This document shows, piece after piece, positions 24,693-32,711 of a stretch of 64,000 nucleotides of DNA (positions are counted from its first letter, which is position 1; each line of letters opens with the position of its first letter). The position numbers and the translations under genes were made by a program. Below the pieces are notes generated by a model. That model searched no databases. It was not told the origin of the DNA and worked only from the letters and a program-made list of their open reading frames with translations. Source of the stretch: Phaeacidiphilus oryzae TH49 (lineage in GTDB: Bacteria; Actinomycetota; Actinomycetes; Streptomycetales; Streptomycetaceae); assembly GCF_000744815.1 (NCBI RefSeq), contig NZ_JQMQ01000005.1:5351801-5415800 (forward strand), read 5' to 3'.

Positions 24693-25503
24693 TGGACAGG
24701 AAGCGGCTGCCGAGGCGGCCGGGACGAAGGCCGGGATGATCGCGGCGTGTGACGGGGCCTGCAAGCGGAACCCGGGCCCCGCGGCCTGGGCCTGGGTGCT
24801 GGCGGACGCCTCGGCGCGGCCGGTGCGCTGGGCGGCGGGCGCGCTCGGGCAGGCCACCAACAACATCGCGGAGCTGACCGCGCTGGCCCGGCTGCTGGAG
24901 TCCACCGACCCGGCGGTTCCGCTGGAGATCCGGCTGGACAGCACCTACACCCGGGACGCGGTCACCAAGTGGCTGCCCGGCTGGAAGCGCAAGGGCTGGA
25001 AGACGGCGGCCGGAAAGCCGGTGGCCAACCAGGAGCTGATCGTCCGGATCGACGCCCTGCTGGCCGGCCGGGAGGTCCGCTTCGTCTACGTCCCGGCGCA
25101 CCAGGTGGACGGCGACCCGCTGAACGCGATCGCGGACAAGGCCGCCAGCGACTCGGCGATCAGCCAGCAGGACGCGAGCGGCGACGCCTCGAACCTGCCG
25201 GTGCCGGGCCCGGTGGTGCAGAAGTCCCGGCCGGCCAGGAAGCCGGCCAACGGCTCCACCGCGGCGGCCGGCGGCAACGGCGGACCGCGCGGCGGGAGCT
25301 CGGCCGGCGGAGCGGCCGGCGGCGGTTCCGGCAGCGGCTCCAGCAGCGCTTCCGGCGGCGGCCGGGTGCCGACCGTCAAGGCCCGGTTCGCCGGGACCTG
25401 CAGCTGCGGCCGCGGCTACGGCAAGGGCGAGCTGATCGGCAAGGGTCCCTCCGGCTGGGGGCATCTCGACTGCGCCAAGTCGCCCTCCGGGGCCACTGGC
25501 TGA
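24685..25503 (+). CDS. RNase HI with Gly/Ser-rich linker and C-terminal Cys/His motif
   Basis: A 272-residue protein. Residues ~18-155 are an RNase HI domain with all expected catalytic residues: Asp23 (CDGACKRNPG), Glu63 (NIAELTAL), Asp85 (RLDSTYT), His139 and Asp151 (AIADKAA). It cuts RNA in RNA:DNA hybrids. Residues ~165-228 are a Gly/Ser/Ala-rich linker. The tail (229-272) has a CxC...HxxC set (Cys239, Cys241, His260, Cys263), a likely small zinc knuckle. GTG 24685 overlaps the XRE stop; ATG 24736 would also keep the whole catalytic domain. Confidence 0.85.
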   Translation: MSDGQEAAAEAAGTKAGMIAACDGACKRNPGPAAWAWVLADASARPVRWAAGALGQATNNIAELTALARLLESTDPAVPLEIRLDSTYTRDAVTKWLPGWKRKGWKTAAGKPVANQELIVRIDALLAGREVRFVYVPAHQVDGDPLNAIADKAASDSAISQQDASGDASNLPVPGPVVQKSRPARKPANGSTAAAGGNGGPRGGSSAGGAAGGGSGSGSSSASGGGRVPTVKARFAGTCSCGRGYGKGELIGKGPSGWGHLDCAKSPSGATG

Positions 25504-25522
25504 CGTACCGTCAGCGATTCGG

Positions 25523-26164
25523 TCAGGTCGCGTCGCCGAGGGCGGTGACCAGCGCCGCGACATAGGCGTGGAAGACCGCGGTGCGCTGGGCCCCGATCGC
25601 CCCCGCGGCCTCCAGCGCCGAGGAGTGCCGCGGGCCGTCCGGGAAGAAGGCCTCGCGCTGCCCGCTGCTCAGTTCGAGCTGGACGCCGGCGCCCGAGCGG
25701 TTGCGGTTGCAGATGTTGCGCGGCGAGGAGCCGTTGATGGCGACCGGCGTGGACTCCCCGTCCACCGCGAAGCCGGCCGCGCCCAGGGCCGCCGCTATCC
25801 GCTCGCCGAGGACGGTGTCCGCCCCGCCGAGGTGGGTGAGCGGGCGGGCGCCGGCCGCCCCGTGGTAGCTCACCGTGTGCCGGACGCTGCGCTGCAGGTC
25901 GACGCAGAGCGGCTCGTCGTACCTGGTCGAGGTGATGTGGAGGCGGCGGTTGCCGGTGGGCCGGAGCGCCTCGAAGCAGTACAGGTTGTGCCCGAGCGCC
26001 TCCGCGACCGCCTTGGCCAGCTCCCCGGTCCCGCCCTCCAGGCCGCCGGCGTGGATCGCCAGCTGGGCGACCCCCGATCCGGTGCGGCGCTCGACGATCC
26101 GGTAGTCCACGCCTTCCGTGCAGTGCGCCTGGAGCGCCGGCCAGTTGCGGTAGTGATCGGGCAT
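25523..26164 (-). CDS. poly-gamma-glutamate hydrolase family protein
   Basis: A 213-residue protein of the phage-type PGA hydrolase family (DUF867). Family blocks are AIHAGGLEGGTGELA, which holds His/Glu metal ligands, HITSTRYDEP, VSYHGAAG and NICNRNRSGAGVQLELS. These zinc peptidases cut gamma-linked polyglutamate capsules. No signal peptide is visible, so the enzyme appears cytoplasmic or leaves by another route. It starts 48 bp from a divergent phosphatase-like gene. Confidence 0.82.
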   Translation of the reverse strand: MPDHYRNWPALQAHCTEGVDYRIVERRTGSGVAQLAIHAGGLEGGTGELAKAVAEALGHNLYCFEALRPTGNRRLHITSTRYDEPLCVDLQRSVRHTVSYHGAAGARPLTHLGGADTVLGERIAAALGAAGFAVDGESTPVAINGSSPRNICNRNRSGAGVQLELSSGQREAFFPDGPRHSSALEAAGAIGAQRTAVFHAYVAALVTALGDAT

Positions 26165-26212
26165 ATGGTCATTTTGGCAGGCCGTAGTACCGGGTTCGCT
26201 TACGATCGGCGG

Positions 26213-26815
26213 ATGCCGCTGCGCTTCACGCTGGTCACCGCCGCCCGCTGCGGCCCGCTGCTGGACGAGCGCTTCGACGACGGCCGCCCGCTGGACTCGG
26301 TCGGACTCCACGAGGCCGGGCAGGCCGCCGAGCGGCTGTACGACCTGGGGCTGCCCGGGGCCCCGCAGCGGTACTGCTCCCCCTCCCCGCGCGCCCGGCA
26401 GACCGGCGCCGTCCTCGGGATCGCCCCGCTGGCCCAACCCGCCCTGCGCGACTGCGACATGGGCCGCTGGGCGGGCGGCCGGCTGGACCAGGTGATGGCC
26501 CGCGAGCCGGAGGCGGTCGACTCCTGGCTGGCGGACCCGCGCCGCGCCCCGTACGGCGGCGAGCCGCTGACCACGTTCATCGCCCGGGTCGGCCACTGGA
26601 TGGACACCCGCACCGGGGACGAGCCCGGCGGCCCGGTGGCGGGCGACCGGGGCCCCGGGATCGTGGCGGTGGTCGATCCCGGGGTGGCCCGGGCCGCCGT
26701 GGTCTACTCGCTCGGCGTCCCGCCGCAGGTCTTCTGGCGGCTCGATCCGCAGCCGATGTCGCTGCTGCGGATCGCCGGCGAGCGAGGCTCCTGGACGGTG
26801 CGCTTCCAGCCCTGA
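26213..26815 (+). CDS. degenerate histidine-phosphatase-superfamily protein
   Basis: A 200-residue protein with the overall plan of the phosphoglycerate-mutase/histidine phosphatase family: LDSVGLHEAGQAAERL, CSPSPRARQTGAVLG, LRDCDMGRWAGG and a late GVARAAVVYSLG block. The catalytic RHG is replaced by RCG (Arg12-Cys13-Gly14), and the second histidine is Asp in VVDPGVARA. It is therefore unlikely to be a phosphatase. TACGAT lies 6 nt before the ATG, implying a leaderless start. Its function is unknown. Confidence 0.8.
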   Translation: MPLRFTLVTAARCGPLLDERFDDGRPLDSVGLHEAGQAAERLYDLGLPGAPQRYCSPSPRARQTGAVLGIAPLAQPALRDCDMGRWAGGRLDQVMAREPEAVDSWLADPRRAPYGGEPLTTFIARVGHWMDTRTGDEPGGPVAGDRGPGIVAVVDPGVARAAVVYSLGVPPQVFWRLDPQPMSLLRIAGERGSWTVRFQP

Positions 26816-26821
26816 CCGTCG

Positions 26822-26853
26822 CCCCGGGGCCCGCTGTCGGGGCCGCCCCGGGG
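26822..26853. terminator. terminator between convergent genes
   Basis: CCCCGGGG (26822-26829) pairs with 26846-26853, with three more base pairs inside and a small bulge. It lies between the phosphatase-like and ZIP genes. Confidence 0.45.
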
Positions 26854-26865
26854 GGTGGAGCGGGA

Positions 26866-27702
26866 TCAGGCGCCGGCGGCGGTGACCACCGCGTCGGTGG
26901 CGAAGCCCAGGGTGAGGCCGAGGAGGATCATCCAGGTCGTCAACTCCTTGAAGCCGGCCCGCCGGGCGACCGCGAGGAGTTCGACGACCACGTACAGGAT
27001 GGAGCCGGCCGCCAGGCCGAGGAAGGCCGTCGACAGGGTGTCGTCGACCACGTGCTGGCCGACCAGGGTGCCGAGGAAGGTCGGGCCGCCGCCGATCAGC
27101 CCGAGCAGCGCCAGCGAGCCCCAGGACGGGCGCTCGCCCTCGGCGGCCAGCGGGGCCACGATGCCGAAGCCCTCGGTGGCGTTGTGCAGCCCGAAACCGA
27201 TGATCAGCAGCACGGCGAGGGAGAGTTCGCCGCGGGCCGCCGAGTTGCCGATGGCCAGGCCCTCGGCGAAGTTGTGGAGCCCGATGCCGACCGCGATCAT
27301 CGACGCCAGTCCGGCGGCCCGGGAGCGGGTCGCGCCGAGCTCGGCGGAGTCCGCCGCGCCGGGGCCGTGCGCCGGGCGCGCCCGCCGGGCGGCCATCCAG
27401 CGGTCGTAGTAGATCAGGCCCATCAGCCCGACGGCCACGCCGACGATCATCACCAGGCCGCCGGTCAGCGCCGTGCCCCAGTGGTGGTCGGAGAGGGCGG
27501 AGTCGGTCGGCTCCCAGGCGTGGGTGAGGACGTCCCAGATGAGGAACAGCAGGATGCCGATGGCCACCGCGTTCAGTCCGGCCCGGAGCCGGGGCGCGGG
27601 GGAGCGCAGCCGGCCGAGGGGGAGGCCGAGGTAGATGGTGAACCCTGCGATCGCGCCGAGGAGGGCTATCTGAGATGTGGTCACGTCAGGCGTTCCAAGC
27701 AC
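26866..27702 (-). CDS. ZIP-family metal transporter
   Basis: A 278-residue, 8-helix protein. The two metal-binding helices are clear: GIGLHNFAEGLAIG and GFGLHNATEGFGI, each with the HNxxEG motif of the ZIP family. ZIP proteins bring divalent metals (Zn, Fe, Mn) into the cytoplasm. GTG 27702 is the longest start; GTG 27684 is an alternative. An iron-box-like operator overlaps its predicted promoter, so iron is a likely substrate or signal. Confidence 0.9.
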   Translation of the reverse strand: MLGTPDVTTSQIALLGAIAGFTIYLGLPLGRLRSPAPRLRAGLNAVAIGILLFLIWDVLTHAWEPTDSALSDHHWGTALTGGLVMIVGVAVGLMGLIYYDRWMAARRARPAHGPGAADSAELGATRSRAAGLASMIAVGIGLHNFAEGLAIGNSAARGELSLAVLLIIGFGLHNATEGFGIVAPLAAEGERPSWGSLALLGLIGGGPTFLGTLVGQHVVDDTLSTAFLGLAAGSILYVVVELLAVARRAGFKELTTWMILLGLTLGFATDAVVTAAGA

Positions 27703-27726
27703 TGGGGCGGGTGGGCGACCGGCTGA

Positions 27727-27755
27727 GCATAAGGTAGGTAAGGCAGTCCTAACAA
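27727..27755 (-). promoter_or_regulatory. promoter of the ZIP gene
   Basis: On the minus strand, TTGTTA (27755-27750), a 17-bp spacer and TTATGC (27732-27727) precede the GTG by 24 nt. The spacer contains the iron-box-like element. Confidence 0.55.
27734..27752 (-). promoter_or_regulatory. iron box (DmdR/IdeR/DtxR-type operator)
   Basis: The minus-strand 19-mer TTAGGACTGCCTTACCTAC matches the IdeR/DmdR consensus TTAGGTTAGSCTAACCTAA at 14 of 19 positions, including both outer half-sites. It fills the space between the -35 and -10 of the ZIP promoter, where a bound repressor would block RNA polymerase. Confidence 0.65.
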
Positions 27756-27799
27756 TTATCCCCAGGTTCCGGAAGGGTACCCCCGCCCCCGATCGGGGC

Positions 27800-28285
27800 T
27801 CAGTCCGCCGGGCGCGGCTCCCGGACGATCAGCACCGAGCAGTGGGCGTACTGGGCCACGTGCTGGCTCACCGAGCCGAGGAGGAGCCCGCGGAATCCTC
27901 CGTAGCCGCGGCTGCCGACCGCCAGCAGCTGCGCCCCTTCGGCCGCCTCCAGCAGCGCCTGCGCGGGGGAGCCCTGGACCACGGTGGCGCGGACGAAGTC
28001 CGGCGCCTCCCCGCCGAGGGCGTTGCGCACCGCCTCGGCGAGCTCCTCCTCGGCCTGCTGCTGGAAGGTCCGCATCGGGCGGGCGACGCCGGCCGCGGCC
28101 TCCGCCGCGTCCTCCAGCGCGCTCGGCACCGAGGAGAACAGCCCGGGCGGCTGCCAGGCCATCACCGCGTGGACGGCCGAGCCGGTCAGCCGCGCCTGCG
28201 CGACGGCCGCGCGCAGCGCCTCCGCCGAGTACCCGGAGCCGTCCACGCCGACGACGATGTACGGGGGGATGTCGGTCTCGGTCAC
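27800..28285 (-). CDS. universal stress protein (UspA family)
   Basis: A 161-residue single-domain USP. The N-terminal YIVVGVDGSGYSAEAL and the C-terminal ATP motif GSRGYGGFRGLLLGSVSQ (Gx2Gx9GS) are intact, so it probably binds ATP. GTG 28285 is chosen because GGAGG lies 7 nt upstream. It precedes the ZIP gene on the same strand with a 97-bp gap that has its own promoter. Confidence 0.9.
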   Translation of the reverse strand: MTETDIPPYIVVGVDGSGYSAEALRAAVAQARLTGSAVHAVMAWQPPGLFSSVPSALEDAAEAAAGVARPMRTFQQQAEEELAEAVRNALGGEAPDFVRATVVQGSPAQALLEAAEGAQLLAVGSRGYGGFRGLLLGSVSQHVAQYAHCSVLIVREPRPAD

Positions 28286-28412
28286 GCCGGCGCCTCCGAG
28301 GTGCGGTGGGCTGGGGATGATTCGGTCAGAAGCTACCATCCGTCGCCAATCGGGCGGTTGAGGCGCGACGCGGTCCCCGGAAGCCGCCGGGCCCGGGGGT
28401 AGCGTCGGGGCC

Positions 28413-28919
28413 ATGACCGACGACACGAACCTCTACGACATCCCTCTGCGCACCCTGGACGGCGCCGAGGCCGGCCTCGGCGATTACCGCGGCAAGACGC
28501 TGCTGCTGGTCAACGTCGCCTCCAAGTGCGGACTCACCCCGCAGTACGAGGGGCTCCAGCGGCTCCAGGAGACCTACGGCGAGCGCGGTTTCACCGTCCT
28601 CGGCTTCCCCTGCAACCAGTTCGGCGGGCAGGAGCCGGGCTCCCCGGAGGAGATCCGGACGTTCTGCTCCACCACCTACGGGGTGGACTTCCCCCTCTTC
28701 GAGAAGATCGACGTCAACGGCCCCGACCGGCACCCGCTCTACGCCAGGCTGACGGCCACGGCGGACGCCTCGGGCGAGGCCGGGGACATCCAGTGGAACT
28801 TCGAGAAGTTCCTGATCGGCCCGGACGGCTCGGTCGCCGGCCGGTTCCGCCCGCGGACCGAGCCGGAGGCGGCGGAGATCGTCTCGGCGATCGAGGCCCG
28901 GCTGCCCGCGGCGGACTGA
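28413..28919 (+). CDS. glutathione peroxidase-like thiol peroxidase
   Basis: A 168-residue thioredoxin-fold peroxidase. The peroxidatic Cys39 (NVASKCGLTPQY), Gln73 (GGQEPG) and Trp128 (WNFEKFL) form the GPx catalytic set. Cys85 stands where the resolving cysteine of thioredoxin-dependent 2-Cys GPx enzymes lies, so thioredoxin rather than glutathione is the likely reductant (actinomycetes lack glutathione). TAGCGT upstream of the ATG at about 12 nt suggests a short or absent leader. Confidence 0.92.
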   Translation: MTDDTNLYDIPLRTLDGAEAGLGDYRGKTLLLVNVASKCGLTPQYEGLQRLQETYGERGFTVLGFPCNQFGGQEPGSPEEIRTFCSTTYGVDFPLFEKIDVNGPDRHPLYARLTATADASGEAGDIQWNFEKFLIGPDGSVAGRFRPRTEPEAAEIVSAIEARLPAAD

Positions 28920-29014
28920 GACCACACGGAGTAGCCGCGGTGGCCGCCGCGCGCGGGGCGACCTTAGCGTTCCCAGCAGTAGCCCGTCCGTGACGCGTAG
29001 TGAGGAGACTGGGC

Positions 29015-29215
29015 ATGCCAGGCAAGTTCGAGGTCTACCGCGAGGGCACCGACAAGACGGCCGAGTACCGCTTCCGGCTGAAGACCACGCAGGGAGAGGT
29101 CATCGCGGTGAGCGCGCCGTACGACTCCCGCGAGGCGTGCGAGCGCAGCATCGAGTCGGTCCGCAAGTGCGCCCCCTACGCCAAGCTGGTCGACTCCGAG
29201 GTCGAGCCGGTCTGA
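29015..29215 (+). CDS. DUF1508 (YegP-like) small protein
   Basis: A 66-residue protein with the DUF1508 pattern: FEVYREGTDKTAEYRFRLKTTQGEVIAVS, then YDSREACERSIESVRKCAPYAKLVD. The family consists of one or two such alpha/beta repeats; this one has a single repeat. Function is unknown. ATG 29015 follows GAGGAG by a good distance. Confidence 0.87.
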   Translation: MPGKFEVYREGTDKTAEYRFRLKTTQGEVIAVSAPYDSREACERSIESVRKCAPYAKLVDSEVEPV

Positions 29216-29330
29216 GCCGCCCCGCGCGGACGCCGCGGCCGGCGGCGGAGCAGCTTGGGCCGAGGGAGGCCCAGCGCCCGCTGCCGGCCGCGGCGCCGTG
29301 GCCTCCCGGCCGCGCGCCTCCCCGCGCCTC

Positions 29331-30572
29331 CTACTCGCCCTGGGGGCGGATGCGGGGCCGTTCGGCGACGAGCCGGTCCCGGGAGGCCAGCGCTCCGCAG
29401 AGCGCCTGGGGGAGCAGCGCGGCGGCCAGCAGGACCAGCGGGAGCGTCCACGAACCCGTCGCATCGTGCGAAGCGCCCAGCACCGCCGGCCCGAACGCGG
29501 CCAGCACATAGCCGAAACCCTGCGCGTTGCTGGAGAGTTGGGAAGCGATCCGGGCGTCCGGCGCCCGCTGCACGATGAACAGCAGGGCCAGCGAGATCGC
29601 CGCCCCCTGCCCCAGCCCCAGCAGCACCATCCACAGGTACGCCCCGCCCACCGGCGCCGCCAGCAGCCCCGCGAACCCGGCCCCGCACAGCACCGCTCCG
29701 AGGACCGCGATCGCGCCCGCCCCCAGCCGCCGCCCGGAGACCACCGGCGCCAGGAACGAGCCGGTGATGCCGAGCAGCGAGGAGAGCGACAGCATCCAGC
29801 CGGCCTGTCCCGCGTCCATCCCCGCCGACTCCAGGACCGTCGGCAGCCAGGCCGCCGCCGCGTAGTAGTTGAGCGACTGCAGTCCCATGTACAGCGTCAC
29901 CGCCCAGGCCAGCGGCGAGGACCAGAGCCCCCGCACGGCCCGCGCGCCGGTCCGCGGCACCGGCCCGGCCGCCCGCGCCCGCGGCGCCCACACCGCGATC
30001 GCCACCGCCGCGAGGAAGCCCCAACAGGCCAGCGTGGTACGCCAGTCCAGGCCGGCCGCGGTGCCGACCGGTACGGTCACCCCGGCCGCCAGCGCCGCAC
30101 CGCCGAAGAGCGACATCGAGTAGAGGCCGGTCATCAGCCCGGTCCGGCCCGCGAAGTCCCGCTTGATCAGCGCGGGCAGCAGCACGTTGGCCACCGCGAT
30201 CCCGGCGCCCACCAGGACCGATCCGCCGAACAGCGCCCACTCCGCGGCCACCAGGCGCAGCGCCGTGCCGCCCAGCACGAACGCCATGCTGCCCAGCAGT
30301 GTCCGCTCCAGGCCCCAGCGGCGGCCCGCGCGGGGCGCCAGCGGCGCCAGCAGACCGAAGCAGAGCAGCGGCAGCGAGGTCAGCAGGCTGAGTTCGGCGG
30401 AGCTCATCCCGCTGGCCGCCTTGATGGTCGGCGCCAGCGGGGAGACCGCGACCAGCGCCGGCCGCAGGTTCAGGGCCAGCAGGATCACGCCTGTGCCCAG
30501 CCAGACCGTCCCGCCCCGGCGCGGGGCCCCGGTCTGCGCGGTGGGCGCGGCGGTCCGGCTTCCCGCGGTCAT
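29331..30572 (-). CDS. MFS transporter, CynX/NimT-like
   Basis: A 413-residue, 12-helix protein. The N-terminus (LALNLRPALVAVSPLAP) is the hallmark of the CynX/NimT (cyanate permease, 2-nitroimidazole transporter) group of MFS. The substrate is unknown. Its ATG overlaps the stop of the upstream GntR gene (ATGA), so regulator and transporter are translated in a coupled way. The ligand sensed by the regulator may be the transported molecule. Confidence 0.88.
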   Translation of the reverse strand: MTAGSRTAAPTAQTGAPRRGGTVWLGTGVILLALNLRPALVAVSPLAPTIKAASGMSSAELSLLTSLPLLCFGLLAPLAPRAGRRWGLERTLLGSMAFVLGGTALRLVAAEWALFGGSVLVGAGIAVANVLLPALIKRDFAGRTGLMTGLYSMSLFGGAALAAGVTVPVGTAAGLDWRTTLACWGFLAAVAIAVWAPRARAAGPVPRTGARAVRGLWSSPLAWAVTLYMGLQSLNYYAAAAWLPTVLESAGMDAGQAGWMLSLSSLLGITGSFLAPVVSGRRLGAGAIAVLGAVLCGAGFAGLLAAPVGGAYLWMVLLGLGQGAAISLALLFIVQRAPDARIASQLSSNAQGFGYVLAAFGPAVLGASHDATGSWTLPLVLLAAALLPQALCGALASRDRLVAERPRIRPQGE

Positions 30573-31294
30573 CCGTCCTCCCCGGGGTGCGCGCGGTCCT
30601 GCTCCTGGAACTGCCGTACCGCCTCCCGGGATTCGGCGAGATGCGCCAGGGCGATCCGTTCGGCGGCCTCGGCGTCGCCGGCCTCGATGGCGTCCGCCAT
30701 CGCCGCGTGCTGGTCGGCCTGCAGCCGCATGTCGTCCGGCAGCGGGGCGGCGACCACCAGCCGCAGCGTGCTCCACAACGCCTCGCTGAAGTGCTCGTAC
30801 AGCTCGGCGAGCACGGGGTTGCGGGTGGCCGCGACGACCGCGCGGTGGAACCGGACGTCGGCGTCGACCAGCGCGTCCATGTCCCCGTCCGCCCAGGCCC
30901 GCTGACGGTCCGTCAGGGCGGCGCGCAGCGCGGCCACGTCCGCCGGGGTGCGGCGTTCGGCGGCGTGCCGGGCGGCGTCCCGCTCCAGCGAGGCCCGTAC
31001 CTCGTAGGCGTCCAGCGCGCCGGCCCGGCGCAGCCTGCGCTGCATGGCGGCGGCGAAGTCGCTGCTGGCGCGGACGTAGGTGCCGTCACCCTGGCGGGGC
31101 TCCAGCAGACCGGTGTGGACCAGTGCCCGGACCGCCTCGCGGACGGTGTTGCGACCCACGCCCAGCTCCTCGACCAGCTGCGGTTCGGCCGGGATCTTCG
31201 TCCCGACCGGCCACTCGCCGTTCTCGACCAGCCGCTGGAGCTGCTCGATCACCTGGCCGACCAGGTTCGTCCGCGGGGTGCTCTGCAAAGGCAT
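30569..31294 (-). CDS. GntR-family regulator, FCD (FadR-like) subgroup
   Basis: A 241-residue regulator. The winged helix is at about 10-75 (EQLQRLVENGEWPVGTKIP, ELGVGRNTVREAVRAL, LEPRQGDGTYV). The C-terminal all-helical FCD domain follows, with metal-site residues in DADVRFHRAVVAATRNPVL and the late AHLAESRE helix. The start is ATG 31294; a 15-bp palindrome lies 7 nt upstream, indicating autoregulation. It is the first gene of a two-gene operon with the MFS transporter. Confidence 0.88.
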   Translation of the reverse strand: MPLQSTPRTNLVGQVIEQLQRLVENGEWPVGTKIPAEPQLVEELGVGRNTVREAVRALVHTGLLEPRQGDGTYVRASSDFAAAMQRRLRRAGALDAYEVRASLERDAARHAAERRTPADVAALRAALTDRQRAWADGDMDALVDADVRFHRAVVAATRNPVLAELYEHFSEALWSTLRLVVAAPLPDDMRLQADQHAAMADAIEAGDAEAAERIALAHLAESREAVRQFQEQDRAHPGEDG

Positions 31295-31300
31295 GGAAAG

Positions 31301-31330
31301 ATGGGAACATCCCATGTTTGGCGGTGTCAA
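31301..31330 (-). promoter_or_regulatory. GntR operator and -35 element
   Basis: ATGGGA-ACA-TCCCAT (31301-31315) is a perfect inverted repeat with a 3-nt centre, just before the GntR start. On the minus strand a perfect TTGACA (31330-31325) lies upstream of it, so the palindrome occupies the -10/start region. This fits negative autoregulation. Confidence 0.55.
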
Positions 31331-31341
31331 ACCCCTGCGGC

Positions 31342-32613
31342 TCAGAGCTCCCCGCCGACCATCGCCTCCAGCCGGTCGAAGACGGCCGGATCGGCCTTGA
31401 CGCCGTCGTGGGCGTGGGCGTTGGTGACCCAGGGCCGGAGACCGCGGATCGCGGCGGCGGTCTCCAGGGACATCTCCCGGTCGACGAACATGTCGTCGTA
31501 GTAGACGGCGGCGGCGGTCGGGACCGTGTTGGCGGCCAGCCGCTCCGGGTCGTAGAGGGCCGGCCAGCCGGTGCGCGCGGCCAGCGCCTCGGCGGTGGCC
31601 TTGAGCGGGACCAGGGCCGGGTCCTCGTCGAAGAGCCAGGGGTAGATCATCTCGCCGGTGAAGCGGACCGGGCGGCTGCCCGCGTACCCGAACTCGGGGA
31701 ACTCCTCCCGCACCCGGTGCGCCGACCAGGCGGTGGGCCGGGGCCCCTGGGCGTAGACGGCCTCGTGGAGCACGGCGTAGAGCGGCGCGGTGGCGAAGGA
31801 GGCGATGCCGTCCATCCCGCGGAGGAAGGCATCGCTCAGCCGCGGCCGCCGGCCACCGGTGAAGGCGGTCTCCAGGAGGTAGTGGAGGGAGTCGAAGCCG
31901 CGGGAGGTGCCGAAGGTGAGGCCGGCGGTCTGGAACCGGCGGACCGTCAACCGCTCGCCGCCGGGCAGCAGTTCCTCGTTCTCGGCGAGGTGGGCGGCGA
32001 CCGCGTCGGCGAGGTGCTGGTCCTCCGGGTAGCGGGCGAAGAAGCGCTCGTTCTGCCGCAGGGTGCGGCGGTACGCGGCGCGGTACACCTCGTCGGCGTG
32101 GGCGGTGAGGCTCGGCAGGCCGCCGGCGATCATGGCCCGGGTGAGCCCCTCGGGGGCGAGGCCGAGATAGCCGACCGTGCAGAAGCCGCCGAAGCTCTGC
32201 CCGAGCACCGCCCAGGGCTCCTCGCCCTGGAGTCCGCGCCGCAGCAGCTCGGCGTCGCGGACGATCGAGTCGGCCCGGAAGTGCGTCAGGTACTCGGCGG
32301 GATCCGGGAGTTCGGCGAGGCTGTGCCGGTCGGCCGGGGTGCTGCGGCCGGTGCCGCGCTGGTCGAGGAGGACGACCCGGTGGTTCCGCAGCGCCCGGCG
32401 GAGCCAGGCCCCGGCGGCGTTCGGCCGCTCGGCGAGGATGCCGGGGCCGCCCTGGAGCCAGAGCAGCCGGGGCAGCCCGGCGTTCTCCCGGCCGGCCGCG
32501 ACGACCTCGCGGGCGTAGACCCGGATGCTCCCGCCGCCGGGGCGGTCGTGGTCGAGCGGTGCGTCGAAGAAGTGATCGGTGCAGACGAGGCCGTCGTGGC
32601 GATGGGTGCTCAA
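31342..32613 (-). CDS. proline iminopeptidase-like alpha/beta hydrolase (S33)
   Basis: A 423-residue alpha/beta hydrolase. Peptidase S33 features are LLWLQGGPG (oxyanion hole), VVLLDQRGTGRST and the nucleophile elbow GQSFGG. The late Asp and His of the triad are less clear; NAHAHDG may hold the His. It probably removes N-terminal proline from peptides. No ATG or GTG fits; TTG 32613 with GGAG upstream is the best start. It precedes the GntR gene by 47 bp, but that gap has its own promoter. Confidence 0.83.
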   Translation of the reverse strand: MSTHRHDGLVCTDHFFDAPLDHDRPGGGSIRVYAREVVAAGRENAGLPRLLWLQGGPGILAERPNAAGAWLRRALRNHRVVLLDQRGTGRSTPADRHSLAELPDPAEYLTHFRADSIVRDAELLRRGLQGEEPWAVLGQSFGGFCTVGYLGLAPEGLTRAMIAGGLPSLTAHADEVYRAAYRRTLRQNERFFARYPEDQHLADAVAAHLAENEELLPGGERLTVRRFQTAGLTFGTSRGFDSLHYLLETAFTGGRRPRLSDAFLRGMDGIASFATAPLYAVLHEAVYAQGPRPTAWSAHRVREEFPEFGYAGSRPVRFTGEMIYPWLFDEDPALVPLKATAEALAARTGWPALYDPERLAANTVPTAAAVYYDDMFVDREMSLETAAAIRGLRPWVTNAHAHDGVKADPAVFDRLEAMVGGEL

Positions 32614-32711
32614 GGCTCCGTGGTCTCCGTGGTCTCGGCGGGGGAATGGACGATCGATTCTGCCCCAGCCGCGCCGCCGCCGGCCTCGGGCGGCGGCGCC
32701 CGCCGGTGGCC

